A stretch of 64,000 nt of DNA, taken from DATADD01 sp046262355. Its GTDB lineage: Bacteria > Actinomycetota > CADDZG01 > WHSQ01. The DNA is taken from the NCBI GenBank assembly GCA_046262355.1, contig JBHEMX010000101.1, positions 45,889-109,888 of the forward strand. Reading direction: 5' to 3'. Both the position numbers and the translations under genes were made by a program. Shown here piece by piece: positions 30,471 to 39,136 of this stretch. Under the pieces are notes generated by a model. The model saw only the letters and a list, made by a program, of their open reading frames with translations. It was not told where the DNA came from and made no database searches. Positions within the stretch are counted from its first letter, which is position 1, and each line of letters opens with the position of its first letter.

Positions 30471-30977
30471 ATGGCCCCTGCCGAAAGCCCCGCGCCGACA
30501 CCCTCGCGTCTCCGCTGCGCAGGAGGGAGGGCGGTGGTGCTGGCGCTCGCCGCGGCGCTCGTCCTGGCGGCCTGTGGAGGCGACGGCGGCGGCGGCACCG
30601 GGTCCAACGGCGATGCGCAGACGAGCGAGCAGGCCGAAGAGGAGTCCTCCGGCACGATCAAGGTCGCCGGCGAGGACGCCAACGACCACGGCACGAAGGA
30701 CGTCGCCGGCGCGCGCGAGGCCGAGGTGGAGCTCGACGACTTCTACTTCGAGCCGACCGTGCTGACCGGTGCGGCGGGCCAGAAGCTGACGCTCACGTTG
30801 GCGAACGAGGGCGATGCGACGCACAACTTCTCGCTCGAGGCACAAGGCATCGACGAGGACATCGACCCGGGAGCGGAGGCCGAGGTCGAGGTGACCTTTC
30901 CCGACTCCGGCGAGCTCCTGTTCATGTGCAAGTTCCACACCGGGCAGGGCATGAACGGCGGGCTCGAAGCCTCCTAG
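30471..30977 (+). CDS. Cupredoxin-domain lipoprotein
   Basis: 168 residues from ATG 30471 after AGGAGGA. The signal segment VVLALAAALVLAAC ends in a lipobox, then a Gly/Glu-rich linker, then a cupredoxin fold from about residue 75. Type-I copper ligands are visible: His in DATHNFSLE, then MCKFHTGQGM supplying Cys, His and Met. A surface copper electron carrier is the normal role. It is divergent from the ECF sigma operon. Confidence 0.88.
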   Translation: MAPAESPAPTPSRLRCAGGRAVVLALAAALVLAACGGDGGGGTGSNGDAQTSEQAEEESSGTIKVAGEDANDHGTKDVAGAREAEVELDDFYFEPTVLTGAAGQKLTLTLANEGDATHNFSLEAQGIDEDIDPGAEAEVEVTFPDSGELLFMCKFHTGQGMNGGLEAS

Positions 30978-31171
30978 GCGGGCGCGCCGCCGCCTGTCTC
31001 TCCAGGGGGCTTCGGGGCCTCAAGCGGGCCTCCGCACGGCCGATGTTGGGGAAGAGCCGCAGGGCTCGTCGCCGTCTCGCCTTGGATGGCGATGCCGGCC
31101 AGCCGAGGACCGCATGAGCGAACCTGAACGGTCGCATCCGGGTCGACCGCGCGCGCCTTCAGGCGCTGCGC

Positions 31172-33460
31172 GTGCTCGCCGCCATGGTGGTGGTCTTCCT
31201 CAGCGCGGCCCTCGCCCAGTGGCAGCTCGAGAACAGGGCGGACGACACCCGGCGCGTCGAGCTCGCTCTGACCCGCATCCAGAGCCGCGCGTCGCTCGAG
31301 AGCCTGCTCCAGCAGAGAGCGCTGGACACCGGGATGGTGACCAGCGGCCTCACCGACAGCCTGCAGAAGCTCGACCGCGAGATCAGAGCAAGCCTCGTGC
31401 CCCTGTCTCCCGACGAAGGTCTCGACGACGTGCGCGTGGCCGTGCGGTCGCATCAGAGCGCGGTCGGGGAGAATCTCGCCCTCGTCGAACAGGAGGAGCT
31501 CGCCGACGCCGCGATCCACGATCGCGAGAAGGTCGACAGGTGGTTCGAAGAGCTTGCGCGCGCGATCGACGGGGCGCTCGCCGAGCAGAGGGCCGTGGCC
31601 GCCACCACCGACGAGCTCTCAAACGCCGGGTCGCTCGCCGCCCTCTTCATCGCATGCCTCACGGTCGGGGTGTTGCTGTGGCGGTTCGAGCGCGCCCGTC
31701 TGGCTGCGGCGAGCGCGCATCAGCGCGGGATCGCCGAGAGCGAAGCCCGCTTCCGAACCCTCGTGCAGAACTCGTCCGACGTGGTGGCAGTTGTCGACGG
31801 CGGAGGTCGCGTCAGCTACCTGAGCCCATCCGCGGTCAGGACCTTCGGACGGGGCCCCGGCGAGGTCCTGGGACGCACCGCCTCGTCCGTGATCGAGGAG
31901 CTCGTGCACCCAGACGATCGAGAGCTGGTCGGGGCGTTCATCCAGGGCGGCGACGAACGAGAAGTCGACGATCAGGAGCGCATCGAGTTCCGGCTGCGCG
32001 CAGACGACGGATGGCGCGTCGTCGAGTGCAGCGCTACCGATTCCCTGCGCGATCCGTGTGTGAGCGGCGTCGTCATCACGATGCGAGACATCTCGCGGCG
32101 CAAGGCGCTCGAGGACAAGCTCAGGCACCAGGCGTTCCACGATTCACTGACACACCTGCCCAATCGGGCGCTGCTCCTCGACCGCCTGGAGATGGCCCTC
32201 GCGCGCAGGTCGCAGAGTCCGCTCGCCGTGATGCTGCTGGACCTCGACGGGTTCAAGGCGGTCAACGACAGCCTCGGCCACGCCGCCGGCGATCAACTGC
32301 TGGTGCACGTGGCCCACCGGCTTCAGCAATGCGTGCGGGCAGCGGACTCCGTCGCTCGCCTGGGAGGCGACGAGTTCGCCGTGCTGCTCGAGGACCTTGC
32401 CCAGATGGAGGACGCGAGCCTCGTTGCCCGCAGGATGCTCGACTTCCTCACAGAGCCGTTCGTCATCGCCGGCAAGGAGATCTTCATCCACGCGAGCATC
32501 GGGATCGTCAGAGGCCGTGCGAGCGAGCATTCGGCCGAGGAGCTGCTGAGAGACGCCGACGTGGCGATGTACGTGGCCAAGACGGGAGGCAAGAACGACT
32601 TCAGGTTCTTCCAGCCCAGCATGCGTGTCGAGGTGGTCGAGCGCCTGACGCTCGAGGGAGACCTGCGCGCCGCCGTGGACCGCAACGAGCTCGCCCTCTT
32701 CTTCCAGCCCCTGGTCGACCTTCCGTCCGGTCGGATCAGCGGCATGGAGGCGCTCGTTCGCTGGAACCATCCGACGCGCGGGCTCATACCTCCCGCCGAC
32801 TTCATCCCGCTTGCCGAGGAGACCGGGCTCATCGTCCCGCTCGGGCGCTGGATCCTGCGCGCGGCATTCCGTCAGCTCAAGCAGTGGCAGGGGCGCCATG
32901 AAGGAGCCGGGCATCTCGGCATCAGCGTCAACCTCTCGGGCCGCCAGCTCCAGGACGCGTCTCTGGTCGACGATATCCGTCAGATGCTCCTCGAAGAGCG
33001 CCTCGACGCGTCGGGCGTCACCCTCGAGATCACCGAGAGCGTGCTCATGCACCACACCGGGGGCATCGCCGACACGCTGACGCAGCTGAGGTCACTCGGG
33101 CTGCATCTCGCGATCGACGACTTCGGCACCGGCTATTCCTCGCTCGGCTACCTGCAGGCCTTCCCCATAGAGACCCTCAAGATAGACAGGAGCTTCGTGG
33201 CGCGCGTCGGGCACGGGCCGGAGGAGTCGGCGCTCGCTCGAGCGGTCGTGAAGCTGGCCCAGACGCTCGAGCTCGGCATCGTCGCCGAAGGCATCGAGGA
33301 GCAGGTGCAGCTCGACCGGCTGCGAGACCTCGGCTGCCCCCTGGGACAGGGCTATCTCTTCTCACGGCCGCTCCCGGGCCCCGCCATGGAAGAGTTGCTG
33401 GAGCGCAACGTCGACGGCTCCTGGTGGATCGCGGAGCGTCCCCTCGCCTCTGCCGGCTGA
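31172..33460 (+). CDS. PAS-GGDEF-EAL cyclic-di-GMP enzyme
   Basis: 762 residues from GTG 31172; the upstream ATG at 31114 is out of frame. An N-terminal helix (AAMVVVFLSAALAQ), a ~130-residue extracytoplasmic helical sensor, a second helix (LAALFIACLTVGVLLW), a PAS domain (about 195-305), GGDEF (RLGGDEFAVLL) and EAL (GMEALVRWNH, VNLSGRQL, DDFGTGYSSLGY, AEGIEE). Both the cyclase signature and the EAL catalytic residues are intact, so the protein could make and break c-di-GMP; which activity dominates cannot be told. The GGDEF I-site (RxxD) is not obvious. Confidence 0.93.
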   Translation: MLAAMVVVFLSAALAQWQLENRADDTRRVELALTRIQSRASLESLLQQRALDTGMVTSGLTDSLQKLDREIRASLVPLSPDEGLDDVRVAVRSHQSAVGENLALVEQEELADAAIHDREKVDRWFEELARAIDGALAEQRAVAATTDELSNAGSLAALFIACLTVGVLLWRFERARLAAASAHQRGIAESEARFRTLVQNSSDVVAVVDGGGRVSYLSPSAVRTFGRGPGEVLGRTASSVIEELVHPDDRELVGAFIQGGDEREVDDQERIEFRLRADDGWRVVECSATDSLRDPCVSGVVITMRDISRRKALEDKLRHQAFHDSLTHLPNRALLLDRLEMALARRSQSPLAVMLLDLDGFKAVNDSLGHAAGDQLLVHVAHRLQQCVRAADSVARLGGDEFAVLLEDLAQMEDASLVARRMLDFLTEPFVIAGKEIFIHASIGIVRGRASEHSAEELLRDADVAMYVAKTGGKNDFRFFQPSMRVEVVERLTLEGDLRAAVDRNELALFFQPLVDLPSGRISGMEALVRWNHPTRGLIPPADFIPLAEETGLIVPLGRWILRAAFRQLKQWQGRHEGAGHLGISVNLSGRQLQDASLVDDIRQMLLEERLDASGVTLEITESVLMHHTGGIADTLTQLRSLGLHLAIDDFGTGYSSLGYLQAFPIETLKIDRSFVARVGHGPEESALARAVVKLAQTLELGIVAEGIEEQVQLDRLRDLGCPLGQGYLFSRPLPGPAMEELLERNVDGSWWIAERPLASAG

Positions 33461-33523
33461 GCTGCATCCCCGGGGCTCGACGCGCGCCCACTAAGCTCTG
33501 CGCCGGCGCGAGAGAGGAGACGC

Positions 33524-34768
33524 ATGCCGAGGGGAACATCCTTGCCTTGGTGATGGCGGGAGGGGCGGGCAGCCGCCTCGAGGTCCTTACGGATGAGCGC
33601 GCCAAGCCGGCGATGCCCTACGGGGGGTCTACCGGCTGATCGACTTCCCGCTCAGCAATTGCATGCACAGTCACATCTCCGACGTCTGGGTGATCCAGCA
33701 GTATCAGCCGCACTCGCTCGACGACCACATCTCGAACGGCAGGCCTTGGGACCTCGACCGCACCCGCGGCGGCCTCCGCTTGCTGAGCCCTCATCGAGGA
33801 ACCGACGAGAGCGGTTGGCACGAGGGCAACGCCGACGCCATCTTCAAGCATGGGAGGCTTATCGAGGAGTCGCGCGCCGAGACCGTGGTCGTGCTGAGCT
33901 CCGATCACGTCTACAAGCTCGACTTCGGCGACGTGATCGCGTCGCATCGCAAGCGCGCGGCCGACGTCACCATGGTGACGACCCGCGCGCCGGCGCTCAG
34001 GCCGGCCGCTTCGGAACCGTGCAGGTGGACGGCGACGGCCGGGTCACCGGCTTCGAGTACAAACCGGACTCGCCCTCGAGCGACATCGTCACGACCGAGG
34101 TCTTCGTCTTCGAGGCCACCGCACTGATGGCAACGCTGCGCGAGCTCGCCGAGGAGGACGAGCGAGACGATGAAGAAGAATCGGACCGGCTCGAGGACTT
34201 CGGCCACGCGCTTCTGCCGCGCCTCGTCGACCGGGGCGCGGCCCTCGACTACAGGCTCGACGACTACTGGAAGGACCTCGGGACGGTGCAGAGCTATTGG
34301 GAGGCACACATGGACCTGCTCGGGGACGCGCCAGCCATAACGCTCGACGACCCGCGCTGGCCCATCTACACGCTGGCGGTGCAACGTCCCCCGGCGCGCA
34401 TCGAGGCGACGGCGGCCATCGACGACTCGCTTGTCTCGCCGGGATGCACAGTTGCAGGCGAGGTGCATCGCTCCATCATCGCTCCGGGCAGCGTGATCAA
34501 ACCGGGCGCGGTCGTGCGCGACTCGGTCGTCTTGCATGACTGCGTGATCGGTTCGGGAGCAACCGTCGACGTCGCCGTCGTCGACATGGAGGTTCGCATC
34601 GACGCCTCGGCAACCGTCGGGAGACGGCTCGCGCGCGGGCTACAGGACCCCTCGAACGACGACATAACGGTGATCGGGCGCGCCGCCCACATCGGAGCGG
34701 GGTCGACGGTCGCCGTCGGAGCGAGGGTCGAACCGAACTCGGCGGTCGGCCGCGGGGGTGGCGCCTAG
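33524..34768 (+). pseudogene. glgC: Glucose-1-phosphate adenylyltransferase (GlgC), frameshifted
   Basis: Makes ADP-glucose for glycogen. Sequence in pieces: ILALVMAGGAGSRLEVLTDE then AKPAMPYGG; a shift at the six-G run near 33630 leads to YRLIDFPLSNCMHSHISDVW; a second shift near 34005 leads to AGRFGTVQVDGDGRVTGFEY and the left-handed beta-helix C-terminal domain. A third mismatch separates the ATG at 33524 from the first block. All main signatures (GGAGSRL, lysine in AKPAMPYGG, YKLDFGD, EGNADAI) are present, so apart from the shifts the protein is complete. Sequencing error is a serious alternative. Converges with the next gene, overlapping by 4 bp. Confidence 0.82.
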
Positions 34769-36078
34769 GGGCGTCGGCCGTTGCTCGGGGTCGCTCCGAC
34801 ATCGAGCGACTCGGGCCTCAGATCTATCACGGCAAGCGGCTCAACGGCTTGCTCGGAGGCCACGACCGGCTCCTCGTCGCCGTCATCGAGGCGGATCGTC
34901 GTGGCCTCCTGCGAAGGCTCGTAGTCCTCGTCGACGGCTTCGACCTCGACGATCATCGAGGTGACCAAGAAAGAATCGGCAGGGGCACTCGGGATCTCCT
35001 CGCCCTCGGGGTCGAAGACGCGCGAGACGTTCAGCATCAGGACGCGCTCGTCGTCACGGGCGGAGCGCGCGTTGCGCCAGCCCTCGACGACGCGGCCGCT
35101 CAACATGCGCACGCGTAGATGCTGCCGGCCCGGCGCGGGCGGGAGCCTGGTTCCACCCGGCGCCGTGGAGAGTGGAGGTCTCTCATCGGCCACCGACGGC
35201 GCCGCATCGGAGCTCGCCGGGCGCGGGCGGGCGCGCGTCCGCCGGCCCAACCTCAGGAGCACGAGCGCCACCACCAGCGCGGCAAGCGCCGCGCCGACCG
35301 CCTGTGCAAGCAGGGACGCTCCCTCCCCTTCGCCCGCGGAGCCCTCGGGGGCAGCCTCGCTCGCGGCGTCGGGCGCCGGCGCGGAGCTCGAGACCTCGAT
35401 CACCCACTCCCCCGCCGGTTCCGACACGAAGGTCTCACCCGGCGCCTCCAGGGTTGCCTCGCTGCCCCGGATCGACTCCACACGATGGCCGACGGAGCGC
35501 GTCTCGAGCCCCTCCCCGCCGACCACGACGCGCTGCCCCAGGGCCCTCAGCTCGCCCGTGCCGCTCCACCTCGTGGTCTCGCCCGAGTCGTCGACGAAGG
35601 TCACCGACGCGACGCGGGGTAGCGGCGCGCCGTCGGGTCCCTCGAGCCGCGGGGTGACCCCGTAGCTCACGTCGAAGCCGGCCTCGAGCAAGGTGAACGA
35701 CTCGACCGGGACGGCCCGGGCTCGGGTGGCGCCGCCATCGGACCACAGGGAGAACTCGGCGCGCCCTCCGTCGGCGAGCGCGACCCCCTTCGGCGCCACG
35801 AGGTCGAAGGTGCCCGGGCTGTCTACGGTGACGAGCGCGAGCCCGTTCTCGTCCGCGGTGAAGGCGGTCCCATCGAGCATGAAGCGCGCGCCGGGAAGCT
35901 CCGGCACGGTCTGGACCATGACCGGGATGTCGAGCTCCTGCGAGTGTGCCGCCGGAGCGAGCGCGGCGAGCAAGGGCACGACGAGCGCAAGCGTCATCAC
36001 CGTCCTCGGCGGGGGGGCTCGCCGAGCCCGTCCCGAGGCGCGCCGGACCCGCAACAGTCGACTCCACCCCGTGCTCAT
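34765..36078 (-). CDS. Exported membrane protein with cytosolic tail, unknown function
   Basis: 437 residues. Signal segment (MTLALVVPLLAALAPAAHS), then about 200 residues of beta-rich extracytoplasmic domain (VQTVPELPGARFMLDGTAFT, TFDLVAPKGVAL), a linker rich in Ala/Glu, a membrane helix (AVGAALAALVVALVLL), and a cytosolic part with RVRMLSGRVVEGWRNARSA and SFLVTSMIVEVEAVD. The layout suggests an outside-sensing membrane protein. No family I can name. Confidence 0.72.
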   Translation of the reverse strand: MSTGWSRLLRVRRASGRARRAPPPRTVMTLALVVPLLAALAPAAHSQELDIPVMVQTVPELPGARFMLDGTAFTADENGLALVTVDSPGTFDLVAPKGVALADGGRAEFSLWSDGGATRARAVPVESFTLLEAGFDVSYGVTPRLEGPDGAPLPRVASVTFVDDSGETTRWSGTGELRALGQRVVVGGEGLETRSVGHRVESIRGSEATLEAPGETFVSEPAGEWVIEVSSSAPAPDAASEAAPEGSAGEGEGASLLAQAVGAALAALVVALVLLRLGRRTRARPRPASSDAAPSVADERPPLSTAPGGTRLPPAPGRQHLRVRMLSGRVVEGWRNARSARDDERVLMLNVSRVFDPEGEEIPSAPADSFLVTSMIVEVEAVDEDYEPSQEATTIRLDDGDEEPVVASEQAVEPLAVIDLRPESLDVGATPSNGRRP

Positions 36079-36091
36079 CGCGCCCCGTCCA

Positions 36092-36712
36092 CTAGCCGGT
36101 TACTGCAGCCTTACCCACCAGAGACCTCGGGCTAGTCAAGAACGGCCGCACCGCTTCCAAGACCTCTGGGCGACCCACCGGCCGGTCGACCGCGCCCGGA
36201 TAGACGCCTCCTGCGGCCGGGAGACCGAGGAGGTTGGCGACGATCGCTGCGTGGCGCTCCTCCACGCCGAATATCCCGGCTGCGGCCTGGAGGATGTCCT
36301 TGTTCTCGATCGCTCCCGCGGCGCCGAGGTAGGCCCCCGCGAACAGGTTCTCGAACCTGAGGCTCGTCCGGAGGAGCCTGTTGCGGCTCGACAGAGCGCC
36401 GCCGAAGTCGATCGCGGGCGCCGCGGCCGGCCGTCCCCCGAGGTTCTGGATCGTCTGGGTGATCCCGGCGATGTGGGCATCCTCGTCCGCTCCGATGCGC
36501 TCGATGAGCTCGGCGTCCCGGCCCGAGAGCACATCCTTGCCCTCGCGGTAGAACTGCGACAGGAAGTACTCGAGCACGAGCGCATAGTTCAAGATGTCGA
36601 TGTCGCCGTCGAACGTGGATCGCGCCGCCGCCGAGGTCCCGACGGCGGCGCTACCGAAGGCTGCCGCCGGAAGCGCGGCGGCGCCGTATCTGAGGAAATC
36701 ACGTCGCTGCAT
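36092..36712 (-). CDS. Tat-exported ferritin-like protein
   Basis: 206 residues. The twin-arginine start QRRDFLRYGAAALPAAAF marks Tat export. The mature part is a ferritin-like four-helix protein: LNYALVLEYFLSQFYREG (Glu ligand), DEDAHIAGITQTIQN (Glu/His), and EERHAAIVANLLGLP (Glu and His). Similar proteins are annotated as desiccation-related ferritin-like domain proteins. It lies 10 bp downstream of a paralogue on the same strand. Export implies a cofactor loaded in the cytosol. Confidence 0.88.
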   Translation of the reverse strand: MQRRDFLRYGAAALPAAAFGSAAVGTSAAARSTFDGDIDILNYALVLEYFLSQFYREGKDVLSGRDAELIERIGADEDAHIAGITQTIQNLGGRPAAAPAIDFGGALSSRNRLLRTSLRFENLFAGAYLGAAGAIENKDILQAAAGIFGVEERHAAIVANLLGLPAAGGVYPGAVDRPVGRPEVLEAVRPFLTSPRSLVGKAAVTG

Positions 36713-36722
36713 CTGGAGACTC

Positions 36723-37355
36723 CTAGCTCTTGATGAAGAGTTGGGCGGCCTTGAGGACCTGCGCTCTGATCTTGGGCTGCTCCAGCGGCGCGGGGAACGG
36801 GTCGGCGCCGGTCAGCTCCCGAAGGATGGCGGCGTGGCGCGACTCGACGCCCGCGATCGATGCCGCGGCCTGTAGCAGCTCCGGGCTCTCTATCCTCGTG
36901 ACCTGCCCGTGATAGGCGCTCACGCCGAGGTCCTCGAGCATAGAGGCCGTCTCGAGCCATCTCCTTGCGCTGCCGAACGTGCCGCTCGGATAGGTCGGCT
37001 CGGGCGCCTCGACCGCCGTCGCGCCGAGCTTCTCGATGGTGCTCGACAGGATGCTCACGTGCTCGTTCTCGTGGGCGAGGATGGGCTCGACAAGCTCTGC
37101 ATCCCGGCCCGACAAGAGCTCCTCCTGCAGTCCCCTGCGGAAGAAGTCCCGCTCCAGGTACTCGAGCGTGAGCGCATAGTTCAGTATGCCGACGTCGCCG
37201 CCGCCGGACTGGGCGGCCGCGAAGCGGTCCTTCGCGGCCACCGCGAGCGACCCTCCCACGCCTATCACCGCCGCCCACTTGAGGAAGTTACGACGATCTC
37301 GCTCGCGTTGGAACGAAAGCACCGGTCGTCCGTCGAACAAAGTCCTATCCGTCAT
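36723..37355 (-). CDS. Tat-exported ferritin-like protein (paralogue)
   Basis: 210 residues. DRRNFLKWAAVIGVGGSLAV is the Tat signal. LNYALTLEYLERDFFRRG, HENEHVSILSSTIEKLG and ESRHAAILRELTG carry the ferritin-like metal ligands. It pairs with the following gene, and the two probably arose by tandem duplication and may assemble together. ATG 37355. Confidence 0.88.
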   Translation of the reverse strand: MTDRTLFDGRPVLSFQRERDRRNFLKWAAVIGVGGSLAVAAKDRFAAAQSGGGDVGILNYALTLEYLERDFFRRGLQEELLSGRDAELVEPILAHENEHVSILSSTIEKLGATAVEAPEPTYPSGTFGSARRWLETASMLEDLGVSAYHGQVTRIESPELLQAAASIAGVESRHAAILRELTGADPFPAPLEQPKIRAQVLKAAQLFIKS

Positions 37356-37401
37356 GTGAGAACCGCCTCTCCGGTCGTGCTGGTCTCGGTCTCGTCCGTG
37401 A

Positions 37402-38019
37402 TCACGTCACCGCCCTCGCCTGCACGACTATCCGATGCGTTCGGGACCCCTTGGGGGTGCAGGCGAACATCGTTATGAGGCGTGCGCCGTCTCGCTCCGG
37501 CGGCCGCAGCACGAAGTCTGCGTATCGTTCCTCCGGAACGATGGTCGTGCGTCGCACGCGAAAGACCGTCTTGCGGCCACCCTCGAGGTGCGTGCGCACG
37601 ACGTCGCCGCGTCGCAACAGGTCCAGGTCCTCGAACGGATGCGTGAAGGTCGTCCGATGCCCGGCCAAGACGGCATTGCCCGGCGCGCCGGGAAGTGGCG
37701 TGCCGGGCCACAAGCCGGGCCCCAGCTCGACGACGTCGTCGTGTACGCCCAGGAAGAACGGCGTGCTGAGATCGATCGACGGGATATCGAGCCGCCCGAC
37801 AGCGACGTAACGCGCCTTCGGCCGGGCCCAGACCTTCGCCCGGCTCGGCGCGGTGGGACGGGCCCGCAGCACCTCGGCCCCGCTCGGGGCGCGCTCCGGC
37901 CGCGGCGCCCGCTTGCGTTCGGCGCGCGACGGTCCACCCAGAAGAGCCACAGCGCTGAGCCCCAGCAACAGAGCGACGACCAGCGCGGCCCCGGCCTGCG
38001 GGGATCTCCTCTCGTACAT
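37402..38019 (-). CDS. Sortase family transpeptidase
   Basis: 205 residues from ATG 38019. N-terminal membrane helix (AALVVALLLGLSAVALL), then the sortase fold with His in VLAGHRTTFTHPF, Cys in LITMFACTPKGS, and Arg in THRIVVQAR, the complete triad. The TxTC-type motif reads FACT, consistent with class E/F-like actinobacterial sortases. It would anchor LPxTG/LAxTG-type surface proteins; no obvious substrate is in the window. It lies 47 bp upstream of the ferritin-like pair on the same strand. Confidence 0.9.
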   Translation of the reverse strand: MYERRSPQAGAALVVALLLGLSAVALLGGPSRAERKRAPRPERAPSGAEVLRARPTAPSRAKVWARPKARYVAVGRLDIPSIDLSTPFFLGVHDDVVELGPGLWPGTPLPGAPGNAVLAGHRTTFTHPFEDLDLLRRGDVVRTHLEGGRKTVFRVRRTTIVPEERYADFVLRPPERDGARLITMFACTPKGSRTHRIVVQARAVT

Positions 38020-38178
38020 GGATCTCGTGACGTTGTCTCCCAACCGCGTGTGGGGCGAACCGCCGTCGGCGCGCCCACTCTCATCCCGTCCCGAGGCTAA
38101 GGATCCTCCCGGCTCGCGACATGTGAACCGCGCGCGCGGCGGCCTCAGTAGGTTGTTCGCCGGCTGCAGGCGACTTGG

Positions 38179-39126
38179 ATGGGAGTCGCCGACCGAGCGA
38201 CGGGAGGAGAGCTGGCCGACACCGTCACGCGCCGGGGAGGCATCGACAAAGCGGTGGTGCTGTTCCTCACGCCCGTGCTGTGGGGAGCGACGTTCCCCGC
38301 GGCCAAGCTCGCTCTCGACGACCTCGATCCGTTCGCGTTCATGGCGTGGACGCGCATCCTCGGGCTCGTCACGATCGTGGCCGCGCTGCCGTGGATGGCG
38401 AGGCGCTCGGAAAACCCCCTGGAGCTCAAGCGGTCCCTGTGGCCGGGACTCGTTCTCGGAGCGTTGCTCTTCCTGGGCTATTCGTTGCAGACCGTCGGAC
38501 TCGACCTCACGACCGCCACCAACGCGGGCTTCATCACAGGCCTCTACGTCGTGTTCACTCCCGTGCTCGGCCTGGTGCTGTTCCGCATCCCCGTGCGACC
38601 GAGCCTCTGGGGCGCGGTCGCGGTGTCGTTCGTCGGACTCGCGCTGCTCTCGACCGCAACGCTGCGAACCTTCCGGCCCCACTTGGGCGACGTCCTCGTC
38701 CTTGCGTCGGCGCTCGCGTGGAGCGGGCACGTCACCGCGCTGGGGAGGTTCGCTCCTCGTTATCCGGCGCCTCTGCTGTCGGTTGCACAGATGGTCGCCG
38801 CGTCGCTCTTCCACCTCGCCGCAGCCCTGACGTCGGGTCTTCAGACGCGCGCCGCCGTGGCGACCCTGCCGCTCTTGTTCATCACCGGGGTGCTCGGAAC
38901 CGGCGTCGCTTACACGCTTCAGATCGTCGCCCAAAGGGACATAACGCCGGCGCGCGCGGCCGTCATCCTTTCCGGCGAGTCCCTGTTTTCCGCGTTGCTC
39001 TCGACCTTGTGGATCGGCGAACGTCTCGTGGTCCATCAGTGGCTCGGCGCGCTGCTCATCGTCGTGGCGATGGTGCTGTCGGAGACAGGGGCGCGCCGCG
39101 ATGCGCGCCAGCCCACCCTGCCCTAG
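38179..39126 (+). CDS. EamA/DMT-superfamily permease
   Basis: 315 residues, ten predicted helices in two EamA repeats: LFLTPVLWGATFPAAKLALD and ATNAGFITGLYVVFTPVLGL in the first half; ALAWSGHVTALGRFAPRY and ARAAVILSGESLFSALLSTL in the second. Such permeases export metabolites such as amino acids or nucleosides; the substrate cannot be told. ATG 38179. Convergent with the amidohydrolase gene. Confidence 0.9.
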   Translation: MGVADRATGGELADTVTRRGGIDKAVVLFLTPVLWGATFPAAKLALDDLDPFAFMAWTRILGLVTIVAALPWMARRSENPLELKRSLWPGLVLGALLFLGYSLQTVGLDLTTATNAGFITGLYVVFTPVLGLVLFRIPVRPSLWGAVAVSFVGLALLSTATLRTFRPHLGDVLVLASALAWSGHVTALGRFAPRYPAPLLSVAQMVAASLFHLAAALTSGLQTRAAVATLPLLFITGVLGTGVAYTLQIVAQRDITPARAAVILSGESLFSALLSTLWIGERLVVHQWLGALLIVVAMVLSETGARRDARQPTLP

Positions 39127-39136
39127 AGGCAGTCTC

